A stretch of 64,000 nt of DNA from positions 248,001 to 312,000 of the forward strand of contig JAYRYJ010000001.1 of assembly GCA_041917055.1 (NCBI GenBank). The letters run 5' to 3'. The notes beneath the pieces were generated by a model. It saw only the letters and a list, made by a program, of their open reading frames with translations, did no database searches and had not been told where the DNA came from. This DNA comes from Pseudaquidulcibacter sp041917055. Lineage in GTDB: Bacteria; Pseudomonadota; Alphaproteobacteria; Caulobacterales; Aquidulcibacteraceae. A program made the translations under genes and the position numbers. This document shows positions 54,849 to 63,626 of the stretch, one piece after another (positions within the stretch are counted from its first letter, which is position 1; every line of letters begins with the position of its first letter).

Positions 54849-54902
54849 AGCGCGCAGTTTTCCATAAGTTTGCCTCGAAACTGACTTTACTGCGCGCTTA
54901 TT
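54849..54902. repeat. Long hairpin at the end of the LuxR gene
   Basis: AAGCGCGCAGT pairs with ACTGCGCGCTT (11 bp), with inner AGTTT/AAACT. The right arm overlaps the stop codon of the LuxR-type gene (54898-54900). On the plus strand it is followed by TATTTTTTT, so it could act as a terminator for plus-strand transcripts. The rest of 54646-54897 shows nothing more. Confidence 0.55.
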
Positions 54903-55980
54903 TTTTTCTCAAATCCGAAACAATAATAACTAATTTTGTTAATTTCGCTTCCCCGATTTTGCCATAGATAGATGCCAATTGAGTTTTAACAGTATTTGCA
55001 GATGTACCGCGCGCGCGTGAAACTTCTTCAATTCTTTTGCCGCTCGATAGCAATATTGCAATTTCACCTTCAGCAACAGAGAAATTGTATATGCTTTGCA
55101 GATCCGAAATAACCTGCTGATCTGTTCTTGGACTCTTCTTGAAGACAATCAATGCCTGCGGGCTTCCGGTGCGGGAAAAAACATTTTTGATCTCAACTAA
55201 AATTTCGTCGCAATCAGGTAATGGCATGCTTATTTCATTTGGTGTGGCTTTTTCTAAAATCCGTGCCGTCGCCGCAATAAGCTTGCGCCCAGCGTCATTT
55301 CTGTCAGAGATTTTTTTGTCATCCATTCTTTGCGCAAACAATCGACCAAGGATTTCTTCGGCTAAATCATTTTTTGCGACAATTTCCAAATTGGCATCAA
55401 GCAAGACATAGGGAGCATGAACCATTCTTAGTGCCATTCCCAACGCCTGGTTTTCAGTGCGAATTGATTGGAATTCCGCGCGCGTCATAAGCATTCGCAC
55501 AATTGTTTGCGAATAATATTCAAGTTTTGCGGTTTCATCATCTGTAAATTCAATTGCTGAAGCGCCACGGTGAATACCTATTGCAAAATCGCCGCGCGCA
55601 AATCGAAAACACCCGCCTATTGCATGGGTCAAATCATCATTATAGCGACGATGGTGTTCGATATAAATTTCAGACTCTTTCAAAATGTCAACCGGAACAA
55701 GATCACGAGTGACATTGCAAATCCGATTAATATTTTGCGGTAAAAGCCGTGCTTTTAATAATGGGTCTTTATTATAATAGAGTTTTGAATAGGCTTCGAG
55801 CTGCTCTTTCGACCAATATCCCGAATCTGCGGTGATTTTGTGCCCGCCACTCTTTGACAATAGGTGAAAAATCATAGATCGCGCCTTGAATTCGCGAATG
55901 AAAATCAAAGGCAGATTGACGAATAATTCATCATCAAATCCGGCTTCAAATATCAGGTCTTTTGTCAGTTTTTTCCACAT
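54898..55980 (-). CDS. LuxR-type transcriptional regulator
   Basis: A 360-residue regulator with a C-terminal LuxR HTH: FSVAEGEIAILLSSGKRIEE and RARGTSANTVKTQLASIYGK (about 300-345). The N-terminal 280 residues are not a clear autoinducer-binding domain; a PAS-like middle segment (YVLLDANLEIVAKNDLAEEI) precedes the HTH. Such PAS/LuxR proteins are common in alphaproteobacteria. No luxI is nearby. Position beside the O-acetylation operon on the same strand suggests, but does not prove, a link. Confidence 0.83.
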   Translation of the reverse strand: MWKKLTKDLIFEAGFDDELFVNLPLIFIREFKARSMIFHLLSKSGGHKITADSGYWSKEQLEAYSKLYYNKDPLLKARLLPQNINRICNVTRDLVPVDILKESEIYIEHHRRYNDDLTHAIGGCFRFARGDFAIGIHRGASAIEFTDDETAKLEYYSQTIVRMLMTRAEFQSIRTENQALGMALRMVHAPYVLLDANLEIVAKNDLAEEILGRLFAQRMDDKKISDRNDAGRKLIAATARILEKATPNEISMPLPDCDEILVEIKNVFSRTGSPQALIVFKKSPRTDQQVISDLQSIYNFSVAEGEIAILLSSGKRIEEVSRARGTSANTVKTQLASIYGKIGEAKLTKLVIIVSDLRKK

Positions 55981-56110
55981 GAAAGGCCTTTATCGCTTGT
56001 AGTTTCAAAATACTCTAATTAATGAAAACACACATAAATTCAGAGCGCGCGACTTTATAGGTCGCCACTCGCTAAAAAAGCCACGAACTCACGCCAAAGG
56101 AATGCTTCAA

Positions 56111-56758
56111 ATGAACGGTAAACCAAAAATCGCCGCCTTTGATGTTGATGGAACGCTAACCTTTACTGACTCTTTTTTGTTATTTTTGCGATTCACTACC
56201 ACAAGAATCGGGTTTGTAATACGCATTTTTTCGGTTTTGCCTTATTTTGCTGCATATATATTGAAAATAATCGATCGCGACACAACAAAAAACGCCTTAC
56301 TGCGAGCGTTTCTTAATAAAATGAGCCTCGAAGACTATTTAACTAAATGCGAATCCTTTGCCAAAACAATATATCCGCAAATTTTACATGAGGATGCTTT
56401 GGATTTTATTGAAAAAGAGAAACTTGCTTGCGATGAAGTCGCTTTGGTCTCTGCATCTTTGAATGATTATCTGGTTTTATTTGCTAAGTCATTGAATATT
56501 AAACATACAATTGCAACCAATATCGACAAGAATGACAATTCCTTAACGGGCAAAATGGCGGGATTGAATTGTCGTGGCATAGAAAAATGTAACCGAATTT
56601 ATGATTATTTCGGTGATTGCATCATCGAGGCGGCATACGGCGATTCGGAAGGTGATAGGGAGATGTTGGCGGCAGCAAATAGACCGAATTATCGGAAAAT
56701 TTGCAAAAAACCAAAAAACTCCCAACAAATAGTGAGAAAATTATATTGGGGTTTTTGA
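56111..56758 (+). CDS. HAD-IB family phosphatase (SerB-like)
   Basis: About 215 residues from ATG 56111 (AAAGGA about nine bases upstream; an in-frame ATG at 56102 sits too close to it). HAD motif I is AAFDVDGTLTF (Asp11 nucleophile, Asp13), motif II Ser in LVSASLNDYLV, and motif III/IV in YGDSEGDREML. The HAD-IB subfamily includes phosphoserine phosphatase and lipid phosphatases. The hydrophobic cap region (RIFSVLPYFAAYILKII) looks membrane-associated. The substrate is unknown. Confidence 0.84.
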   Translation: MNGKPKIAAFDVDGTLTFTDSFLLFLRFTTTRIGFVIRIFSVLPYFAAYILKIIDRDTTKNALLRAFLNKMSLEDYLTKCESFAKTIYPQILHEDALDFIEKEKLACDEVALVSASLNDYLVLFAKSLNIKHTIATNIDKNDNSLTGKMAGLNCRGIEKCNRIYDYFGDCIIEAAYGDSEGDREMLAAANRPNYRKICKKPKNSQQIVRKLYWGF

Positions 56759-56847
56759 AAGTTGCCCTGAATTATCCGATTTCCCCATTTCATAAAATGT
56801 GTGTAAATCAATGATATCTTTAACCTGAAATTGATTCGATTTTAGAA

Positions 56848-57747
56848 ATGTCCACCGAATCCACTGACCCGCGCTATGTTCAAATTGACAATTGGTCGTC
56901 TTTAGACGCCATAAGCGCTATGGCTGAAGGGCAAATGGCGGCGATTTCATCGGTCTATGCGGCGCGGCGCGAATTGGCCTTTTGCACCGACGCCGCTTTT
57001 GAACGCTTAAAACACGGTGACGGGCGTCTTGTTTATGTTGGCGCGGGAACTTCTGGGCGCGTCGCAGTGCAAGATGGTGTCGAGCTTCATCCAACTTTTG
57101 GCTGGCCTTGGAAAAGGCTTATTTTTGCGATGGCGGGCGGCGAAACTGCATTAATGCGCGCCGTTGAAAATGCCGAAGATGATAGTGCGGCAGGAAAGCA
57201 AATAATAATTGCCAATAATATCGCAAAGAATGATGTAATCATTGGCGTTGCTGCGTCTGGGCGAACTCCTTATACTATGGGTGCAATTCATGAAGCAAAG
57301 CGGCGCGGCGCTTTAACTTTGGGCTTTGCCAATAATGCCGGAACGCCATTATTGCTCGAGCCGGATTTTTCCGTTTTTCTTGACACAGGAATGGAACCAA
57401 TCGCAGGTTCGACCAGAATGAAGGCCGGAACCGCGCAAAAAGTTGCTTTAAACTTATTTTCGACCGCACTAATGACCCGTTTGGGCGGTGTCTATAATGG
57501 CCTTATGGTTGGAATGGTCGCAACCAATAGAAAACTAAGAAATCGTGCGGCCCGAATAATAAGTGATATTACCGGCGTTGAAACGGAAAATGCGCGTGAT
57601 GCCGTGAATAAAGCCGCAGGTGACATTAAACTCGGGGTTTTGATTGCACTTGGAATTGACAATATTGAGGAAGCAAAATCAATTTTGAGTTCTGCTGATT
57701 CAAACCTTAGAAATGCTATCAAATCGGCGAATCTGGGTCGGGATTAA
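56848..57747 (+). CDS. murQ: N-acetylmuramic acid 6-phosphate etherase
   Basis: A 299-residue SIS-fold enzyme that cleaves the lactyl ether of MurNAc-6-P in peptidoglycan recycling. YVGAGTSGRVAVQDGVELHP includes the catalytic Glu, GGETALMRAVENAEDD the second Glu, and GVAASGRTPYTMGA the sugar-phosphate site. MGVxGA-like GMEPIAGSTRMKAGTAQK is also typical. Length is normal. The recycling partners anmK and nagZ are not in the window. Confidence 0.93.
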   Translation: MSTESTDPRYVQIDNWSSLDAISAMAEGQMAAISSVYAARRELAFCTDAAFERLKHGDGRLVYVGAGTSGRVAVQDGVELHPTFGWPWKRLIFAMAGGETALMRAVENAEDDSAAGKQIIIANNIAKNDVIIGVAASGRTPYTMGAIHEAKRRGALTLGFANNAGTPLLLEPDFSVFLDTGMEPIAGSTRMKAGTAQKVALNLFSTALMTRLGGVYNGLMVGMVATNRKLRNRAARIISDITGVETENARDAVNKAAGDIKLGVLIALGIDNIEEAKSILSSADSNLRNAIKSANLGRD

Positions 57748-57809
57748 TCCGACTTATCCCCCACAATAAAAACCTATTTTATCCTTATACCTTAAATTAG
57801 GAGTTAGGA

Positions 57810-57986
57810 ATGAAAGGTTTTAGAACCCTTATTGTTAGTGGATTTTTGGCGGCACTTGGCATGTTGCAACAAGTGGGGATTATTGATTTAATTCCGGAAA
57901 ACTATCGCGGACTTGCGATTTCCGGCGTCGGATTTTTAATGGCAATTTTACGCTTAATGACAGATTCAAAGCCAATGTCAGCTTAA
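57810..57986 (+). CDS. Small membrane protein, 58 residues
   Basis: MKGFRTLIVSGFLAALGML starts a 58-residue protein with two hydrophobic segments; the second contains GVGFLMAILRLMTDSKPMS. GGAG lies six bases before the ATG. The pattern MKG-RTL...LR-MT resembles small membrane proteins found in alphaproteobacterial phages and plasmids, but that is a memory-based likeness. Two transmembrane segments with a short periplasmic turn would be compatible with a holin-like or membrane-adaptor role. The 57987-58254 stretch after it shows nothing clear. Confidence 0.6.
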   Translation: MKGFRTLIVSGFLAALGMLQQVGIIDLIPENYRGLAISGVGFLMAILRLMTDSKPMSA

Positions 57987-58254
57987 GGGCGGATAAAGCG
58001 CGGTGCCCTCAAAACCTGGGATGGAATTTAGTTTGCAATAGGTTCATGTGGAATTTGGGTGGTTAGACCCTTACCAACCATAGCCTGAAGCCGCAAAATA
58101 TGGCATCAATTAATTGAGCTTTTAATCTCAAAGGCGCCTTAAAAGACAGTTTTTTCAGCCCTTTTTTCAAATTCGGCCTTAAAAGGTTTGCAAGATTCAT
58201 TTATATGTTAAATGGCCTTTTATTAGGAAAGTTTTTTGGGGAAAACTGGGGAAA

Positions 58255-59031
58255 ATGACAAAAACTGTTTTGATTACCGGATCCACTTCTGGGATAGGGC
58301 TTGGTATTGCGCGCGCATTTGCCAAGGAAAATTACAATATTATTATCAATGGCCTTGGAACGACGGAACAGATTGATACTGTTAAGCAAGAGCTTTCACA
58401 AATTTCAAGTGGCCAAATTATTTATGATAGTGCAAATATGCTCGTGCCCGAAGAAATTGAGGCAATGGTAAAAAATGGCATCGAAAAATTTGGTGTAATC
58501 GATGTTTTGGTTAATAATGCGGGTATTCAACACGTTGCCAAAATTGAAGATTTTCCGATTGATAAATGGAATGCTATAATTGCCATTAATCTTTCAAGTG
58601 CATTTCACACGATTAAACATGCAATCGGGAAAATGGCGGAACAGAAATGGGGTCGCATTATTAATTTGGCATCAGCGCATGGCTTAGTTGCTTCACCTTT
58701 TAAGTCGGCCTATGTTGCCGCAAAGCATGGTATTGCCGGTCTTACTAAGACAATTGCCCTTGAACATGCGCGCGATGGTGTCACCGTGAATGCGATATGC
58801 CCGGGATATGTGCGCACGCCATTGGTTGAAGCACAATTAAAAGATCAGGCGAAAACGCGTGGGATTTCGGAAGAACAAGTAATTAATGATGTAATGCTTG
58901 TGGCGCAACCGACAAAACAATTCATCACGATTGAACAATTGGGCGCGTTTGCGGTATTTTTGGCGTCTGATAATGCGTCGCAAATAAATGGTGCGATTTT
59001 GCCAATGGATGGCGGTTGGACCGCGCAATAA
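58255..59031 (+). CDS. bdhA: 3-hydroxybutyrate dehydrogenase
   Basis: A 258-residue SDR: TGSTSGIGLGIARAF at the NAD site, NNAGIQHVAKIEDFP (BdhA-like substrate region), Ser in LASAHGLVASP and Tyr-Lys in SAYVAAKHG. AICPGYVRTPLVEAQLKDQA is characteristic of D-3-hydroxybutyrate dehydrogenases. It interconverts 3-hydroxybutyrate and acetoacetate in polyhydroxybutyrate or ketone use. GGGGAAA precedes the ATG. It stands alone between unrelated genes. Confidence 0.92.
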   Translation: MTKTVLITGSTSGIGLGIARAFAKENYNIIINGLGTTEQIDTVKQELSQISSGQIIYDSANMLVPEEIEAMVKNGIEKFGVIDVLVNNAGIQHVAKIEDFPIDKWNAIIAINLSSAFHTIKHAIGKMAEQKWGRIINLASAHGLVASPFKSAYVAAKHGIAGLTKTIALEHARDGVTVNAICPGYVRTPLVEAQLKDQAKTRGISEEQVINDVMLVAQPTKQFITIEQLGAFAVFLASDNASQINGAILPMDGGWTAQ

Positions 59032-59115
59032 TTATTCAGCTTTTATTCAGAAATAAATGCAAATACTCCAAATCATGATATTTTGGATTTTTATCCAATG
59101 GTTTTGGGGCGCGCT

Positions 59116-61398
59116 ATGAAACTTCGGCTGTTATTTTTGATACTTTGCAGCTTTGGAACTTTAATTTTGGCGTCTTGCGGCGGCGGCGGTTCGGGCGGAA
59201 CAATTGTTTCGCCGCCGCCGTCACCACCACCTCCCTCACCACCGCCTCCTCCGCCACCGCCTCCTCCTCCGCCGCCTCCTCCACCTTCTCCGCCGCCACC
59301 AATTGCGGGAATTGATTATCCGTCTCTGACATCTAGTGAATTCACACGCTCATGGGGGCTTGATGCAATAAATGTTGATGCCGCTTGGGCGCGCGGCGCC
59401 TATGGTTCGGGCATTAAGGTCGCAGTTGTCGATAGTGGCGTTGATCCTTCGCAAATTGATTTAGATTCGAATGTTCTTTTCAATAAGGATATGGCTAATG
59501 GACGGGCCTCTCCTGCGTTTTCAGACAAAGAGCGCCACGGCACACGGGTTGCAGGAATAATCGCTCATGAATTCAATGGAATGGGCACAGTTGGGGTTGC
59601 GTTCAAAGCATCAATAATGGGTTATCGAACAGATACGCCTGGATCTTGTGATACGACAGATGGTTGTTCCATGCCCGAATCCAATATTGCGCGGGGTATA
59701 AATCAGGCGGTCGCCGAAGGTGCAAAAATAATAAATATATCTCTTGGGTCTGGTACGGATCAAAGTGGATTACAAGTCGAAAATGCCCTAATTAATGCCG
59801 CAAACGCGGGGGTGATTGTCGTTATCGCCGCCGGAAATGAATCTTTGGAATTTCCTGGCTGGCCCGGTAAGTTTGCCAATGATTCACGTTTTCTTGGTCG
59901 CATAATTATCGCGGGTTCATTGGCGCAAGACGACACAATGGCGCCAAGCTCAAACAAGGCAAATAATTGGGGCAATTTTTATATTTCAGCGCCCGGTGTT
60001 TCCGTGGTTGCCGACTGCGACACTTCATCTTGTTGGCGAATTTCGGGCACAAGTTTCGCCGCACCCCATGTAGCAGGCGCAATGGCATTGGTTTTGGAGG
60101 CGTTTCCAAATCTATCGGTTGATGATGCAATCAAAGTGATAATGGAATCTGCGCGTGATTTGGGTGATGCAGGAATCGACGCCGTTTTTGGGCGCGGCGC
60201 ACTTGATTTGGCACGCGCATTTTCCCCGATGGGGACTATGTCTTCTCAATCAAGCAATGGTTCAATGATTTCCTTGAATTCATTTGCCGCGATTGCGGGT
60301 GCACCATATGGCGACGCTTTTACAAATGCGCGCATTAATGCCGGTATTTATGATAAATTCGGGCGCAGTTTTAATTATGATATTTCATCACAAATCGGCA
60401 GCGTCAATCTAAATATGCCCAAGCATTCGGCAGGCCAATTCCAAATGCATAATTATGAAACAGATGGCACCAGAATTTCATGGTTTAATTCTGTGGCGCC
60501 GTCAAAATCATGGGGAATTAGTGAAAATATTAAGAATGAAAGCGGTTTCGCGATTTCAACCAAGATTGCCCGGTTTCAGAATTTTGGGAATCTGACTTAT
60601 TCATTTTCCAATATGGGGCAAATGCCAAATTCATCGCAATTCTATTCAAAAAGCGGCGATAGATTTGGGATTTATGCGCTGCAAATTCCTCAAAACTTTC
60701 ATAGTTTCAATCTTGAATCTAAAAATCTTAGCCTTTCTGTTATGGGCACCGATAATGAGGGTCAGGATTTCGCGCAAGGCCAAAGTATGGGCGAATTTTC
60801 GCAGTCTTTAAAAATGTTTGATGCGAAATATTCATTCCGAAAGGGCAAAATTGGTTTTGAATTCGGCGAAAATAATGAAAGAAACAGCGCATTCGGTTAT
60901 AGGCAGAATATTTCCTATGGCGAACCACAGGCAAAAACGCAATTCGCGGGGCTTGCGGCACAATATGCTTTCTCTAATAGTTTGGTTTTTGATGCGCGCG
61001 CCCAATTTGCGAAACCCAAAAGCGCATCTTTAGGGAACCTATTTCCAATAGTTAAATCGGGAATTGCCGATGCTTATGAAATTTCGCTTACGAAATACCT
61101 CGACAATGGGCGATTTAATATTTCACTGTCGCAACCATTAAGAATGCGTGGCGGTATTGGCGAAATTAATCTTGCTAATCCTTTTAGCGATTGGAATGCC
61201 CCTATGTCATATACCAAACGTGAATTCTCACTTACGCCAAGTGGGCGGGAGATTAGACTTGATCTAAACCGAGATTATTATTTGTCCGAATCCGCTAATA
61301 TGGGTTTCGGTATTCAAGGAATTTCGCAACCCAACCATTCCGAGAGTGCCCCCAATATTTTCAATTTGTATTTTAGCGCAAGATTTACGTTTCAATAA
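59116..61398 (+). CDS. Lipidated subtilisin-type autotransporter (NalP-like)
   Basis: About 760 residues from ATG 59116 (TTG 59083 is in frame but adds residues before the signal). The lipobox is LILASC, with Cys21. A polyproline linker (about 32-62, Pro/Ser only) follows. The subtilase S8 domain has Asp106 in VAVVDSGVD, His141 in HGTRVAGIIAH and Ser313 in GTSFAAPHVAGA, so the triad is complete. The last 250 residues look like a beta-barrel ending YFSARFTFQ. This combination (lipoprotein, S8 passenger, autotransporter barrel) fits the NalP type: a surface protease anchored by lipid, possibly released. Confidence 0.88.
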   Translation: MKLRLLFLILCSFGTLILASCGGGGSGGTIVSPPPSPPPPSPPPPPPPPPPPPPPPPSPPPPIAGIDYPSLTSSEFTRSWGLDAINVDAAWARGAYGSGIKVAVVDSGVDPSQIDLDSNVLFNKDMANGRASPAFSDKERHGTRVAGIIAHEFNGMGTVGVAFKASIMGYRTDTPGSCDTTDGCSMPESNIARGINQAVAEGAKIINISLGSGTDQSGLQVENALINAANAGVIVVIAAGNESLEFPGWPGKFANDSRFLGRIIIAGSLAQDDTMAPSSNKANNWGNFYISAPGVSVVADCDTSSCWRISGTSFAAPHVAGAMALVLEAFPNLSVDDAIKVIMESARDLGDAGIDAVFGRGALDLARAFSPMGTMSSQSSNGSMISLNSFAAIAGAPYGDAFTNARINAGIYDKFGRSFNYDISSQIGSVNLNMPKHSAGQFQMHNYETDGTRISWFNSVAPSKSWGISENIKNESGFAISTKIARFQNFGNLTYSFSNMGQMPNSSQFYSKSGDRFGIYALQIPQNFHSFNLESKNLSLSVMGTDNEGQDFAQGQSMGEFSQSLKMFDAKYSFRKGKIGFEFGENNERNSAFGYRQNISYGEPQAKTQFAGLAAQYAFSNSLVFDARAQFAKPKSASLGNLFPIVKSGIADAYEISLTKYLDNGRFNISLSQPLRMRGGIGEINLANPFSDWNAPMSYTKREFSLTPSGREIRLDLNRDYYLSESANMGFGIQGISQPNHSESAPNIFNLYFSARFTFQ

Positions 61399-61436
61399 CA
61401 ACCGGAGGATTCGCCCTATTTGCTAAGTCGGGCTGA

Positions 61437-61842
61437 ACCGTTTTGTTCTTTTTCTTTTTGCGGGTCACCAGGTGCGCTCACTTACTTGTCAAGAGGTTTA
61501 CGCTTTAGCTCGGCGACAGCGCCTCTTGACTAGTAAGCTAGTGTATTCACACATATCTGGATAATTCCGTAGTCTATATGTTGATTGACTTGGATTGCAC
61601 CCAAATGCATCCTAATTAGCCACAGTTAGCTTTGAAGTGTCGCCTTTTGTTTATTTTTTGTATTATTTTCTTTTTTGCCGAAACTGTGTTTCGGCAAAAA
61701 AGAAAGTAATTAAAAACAATAAACGGTTCGAAAATACAAAATAATTGTGTGAATCCCCTAGGACTAGTAAGTGAGCGCACAACACCATCAAAAACTTCTT
61801 TTTCCAAATCCAGCCCGCAAAAAGAAAAACAAAAATGGTTGG
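61437..61842. repeat. Family C palindromic repeat, copy C3, inside a larger inverted repeat
   Basis: The outer arms TTTTGTTCTTTTTCTTTTTG / CAAAAAGAAAAACAAAA and GTGCGCTCACTTACT / AGTAAGTGAGCGCAC enclose about 400 bp. Inside are a stem CTTACTTGTCAAGAGG / CCTCTTGACTAGTAAG (61481-61537) and the C hairpin itself (61648-61731), where both arms meet at GCCGAAACTGTGTTTCGGC with no central core. The tail GTGAATCCCCTAGG matches C1. The 61399-62030 gap holds no convincing gene. Confidence 0.72.
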
Positions 61843-62030
61843 AGCTTATCCAAAATTATCTGACAAAGGCTGACATTCTTGAGACTAAATCTTAGCAAAA
61901 CTTGTCCCCTTTTCTCATAAGCGATTTCCCTGCATTTTTTTGGGCATAAAATTAGAATTGCATATCACCGAAAAATCATTTGCAAAATTTGGCGATTTTG
62001 CGCAAAATTGGTTTTTGATGGGGCGAAACT

Positions 62031-62780
62031 ATGTCTAAGCCGATATTGGGTTATATATGTTGTTCAAGGCTTTTGAATAATAATCGCCCCGCTCAGGCCG
62101 TTACAGAACAATATTTGATGGGAACTCTTCCCTATATTGACGCGGTTCCGATGCTTATTCCATCTATCCCTAGTCTTTTAGATATAGAGGCGATTGCCGC
62201 CAGACTTGATGGGCTGTTGCTGACCGGTTCACCATCTAATATTGCGCCCGCTTTATATGGTGATCCCGATAACGACGCGAATGGGCCATTTGATGAAAAG
62301 CGCGACAATACATCAATGGCTATGTGCGATGCTATGTTGAAACTTAATAAGCCTGTTTTTGGAATTTGCCGTGGTTTTCAGGAATTAAACGTTCATTTCG
62401 GCGGAACAATTGCGCGCGATTTATCAATTGATGGTCGCGAAATAAAACACCATTCACCGGACGGCGTTTCCTATGACGAAATGTTTGCGCATGGTCATGA
62501 TGTCGAAATAATCGAAAATACAATCTTGCACAAAGCGATCGGTAAAACCCAAACACGGGTAAATTCGGTTCATTTTCAGGGCGTCGGAAAGTTGGGCGAC
62601 GGGCTTGAAATAATGGCGCGCGCACCTGATGGAATCATTGAAGCCTTTTATTCCAAATCAAAAGGCGGAACGGTCGTGGCACTGCAATGGCACCCTGAAT
62701 GGGACGCGCACCATAATCCAGATTCACAAAAGATTTTCGCCCTAATGGGTCAGATTTTGCGCAAAGAATTTGTTTTGTAA
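62031..62780 (+). CDS. PuuD-like gamma-glutamyl-gamma-aminobutyrate hydrolase
   Basis: A 249-residue class I glutamine amidotransferase-like hydrolase (peptidase C26). The Cys nucleophile is in FGICRGFQELNVHFGG, the His/Glu pair in ALQWHPEWD, and LDGLLLTGSPSNI is the oxyanion region. PuuD removes glutamate from gamma-glutamyl-GABA in putrescine breakdown. GGGGCG precedes the ATG. The PuuB- and GabD-like genes at 27.9-30.6 kb would supply and use its substrate and product, but the genes are not adjacent. Confidence 0.88.
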   Translation: MSKPILGYICCSRLLNNNRPAQAVTEQYLMGTLPYIDAVPMLIPSIPSLLDIEAIAARLDGLLLTGSPSNIAPALYGDPDNDANGPFDEKRDNTSMAMCDAMLKLNKPVFGICRGFQELNVHFGGTIARDLSIDGREIKHHSPDGVSYDEMFAHGHDVEIIENTILHKAIGKTQTRVNSVHFQGVGKLGDGLEIMARAPDGIIEAFYSKSKGGTVVALQWHPEWDAHHNPDSQKIFALMGQILRKEFVL

Positions 62781-62825
62781 TTTTTCTATTTTGGGTTATT
62801 AAATTTCAATACCCAAAGGTGAAAA

Positions 62826-63620
62826 ATGCCAAAATCCTATTTAATTACCGGTGCATCTTCGGGCATTGGTGCAGCATTTGCCCGTGAATTGGCGTCAATG
62901 GGTGTAAATTTGGTTTTGGTGGCGCGCGATTTAGACGCTTTAAATGCTTTATCAGGTGAGCTAACTAAGAAATATGGAATAAAGTCGATTGTTTATAAGT
63001 GCGATCTTGCAAATCGCGCTTCGGTCTTTCAATTGATTGATGAAATAAAATCCGCCGCTTTGAAAATCGATGGCTTGATAAATAATGCGGGCTTTGGGAT
63101 TGCGCGCGAATTCACAAACACCAACATTCAGTCTCAATTAGATTTTATCGAGGTTTGTGTAACCGCACCGACAATACTGTGCCACGCGTTTTTATCCGAA
63201 ATGAAAAATAACAATTTCGGGCGTATTATTAATGTTTCCAGCATGGTCGCTTTTTCAAATGGTGCGGCGGGCCACACTTTATATCCGGCAGCGAAATCCT
63301 TTATTCTTAAAATGTCGCAATCATTGGCTGCTGAATGCGCCGGATTTGATATTAATGTTTTGGCCCTATGCCCCGGCCCTACGGAAAGTGAATTTCAAAA
63401 TCGTTCCGGCATGGCGCAAAAAATGGGTGTTCGCCATAGAATGAAGCCCATGAGCGCACAAAAAGTCGTGATTGATGCGCTAAACGCCAATGAGACAAAA
63501 CGCGAAGTTTTGGTTTCCGGTTTTATCAATAAATTATCGGTTCTGGCGCTCAAGACACTCCCTCAATTTTTATTAAACCCGATAATTCGACGCGCGGCGC
63601 GCAAATTCTTAATTGAGTGA
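62826..63620 (+). CDS. Short-chain dehydrogenase/reductase (DltE-like)
   Basis: A 264-residue SDR paralogous to 24896-25690. TGASSGIGAAF at the cofactor site, NNAGFGIAREF, Ser in VSSMVAFSNG and the catalytic Tyr-Lys in LYPAAKSFILKMS. The basic residue in VARDLDA suggests NADP(H). It lies 7 bases before a GMC oxidoreductase gene, probably one operon. A hairpin with TTTGGGT/ACCCAAA at 62789-62817 precedes the start and may attenuate transcription. Substrate unknown. Confidence 0.87.
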   Translation: MPKSYLITGASSGIGAAFARELASMGVNLVLVARDLDALNALSGELTKKYGIKSIVYKCDLANRASVFQLIDEIKSAALKIDGLINNAGFGIAREFTNTNIQSQLDFIEVCVTAPTILCHAFLSEMKNNNFGRIINVSSMVAFSNGAAGHTLYPAAKSFILKMSQSLAAECAGFDINVLALCPGPTESEFQNRSGMAQKMGVRHRMKPMSAQKVVIDALNANETKREVLVSGFINKLSVLALKTLPQFLLNPIIRRAARKFLIE

Positions 63621-63626
63621 GGCAAA

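Noticed and set aside
57810..57986. Prophage remnant around the small membrane protein
   Set aside because: No integrase, capsid, tail or lysin genes are near; murQ and bdhA flank it.
24896..63620. Recent duplication of the two DltE-like SDR genes
   Set aside because: They share layout but differ widely in sequence, so they are old paralogues rather than a recent copy event.
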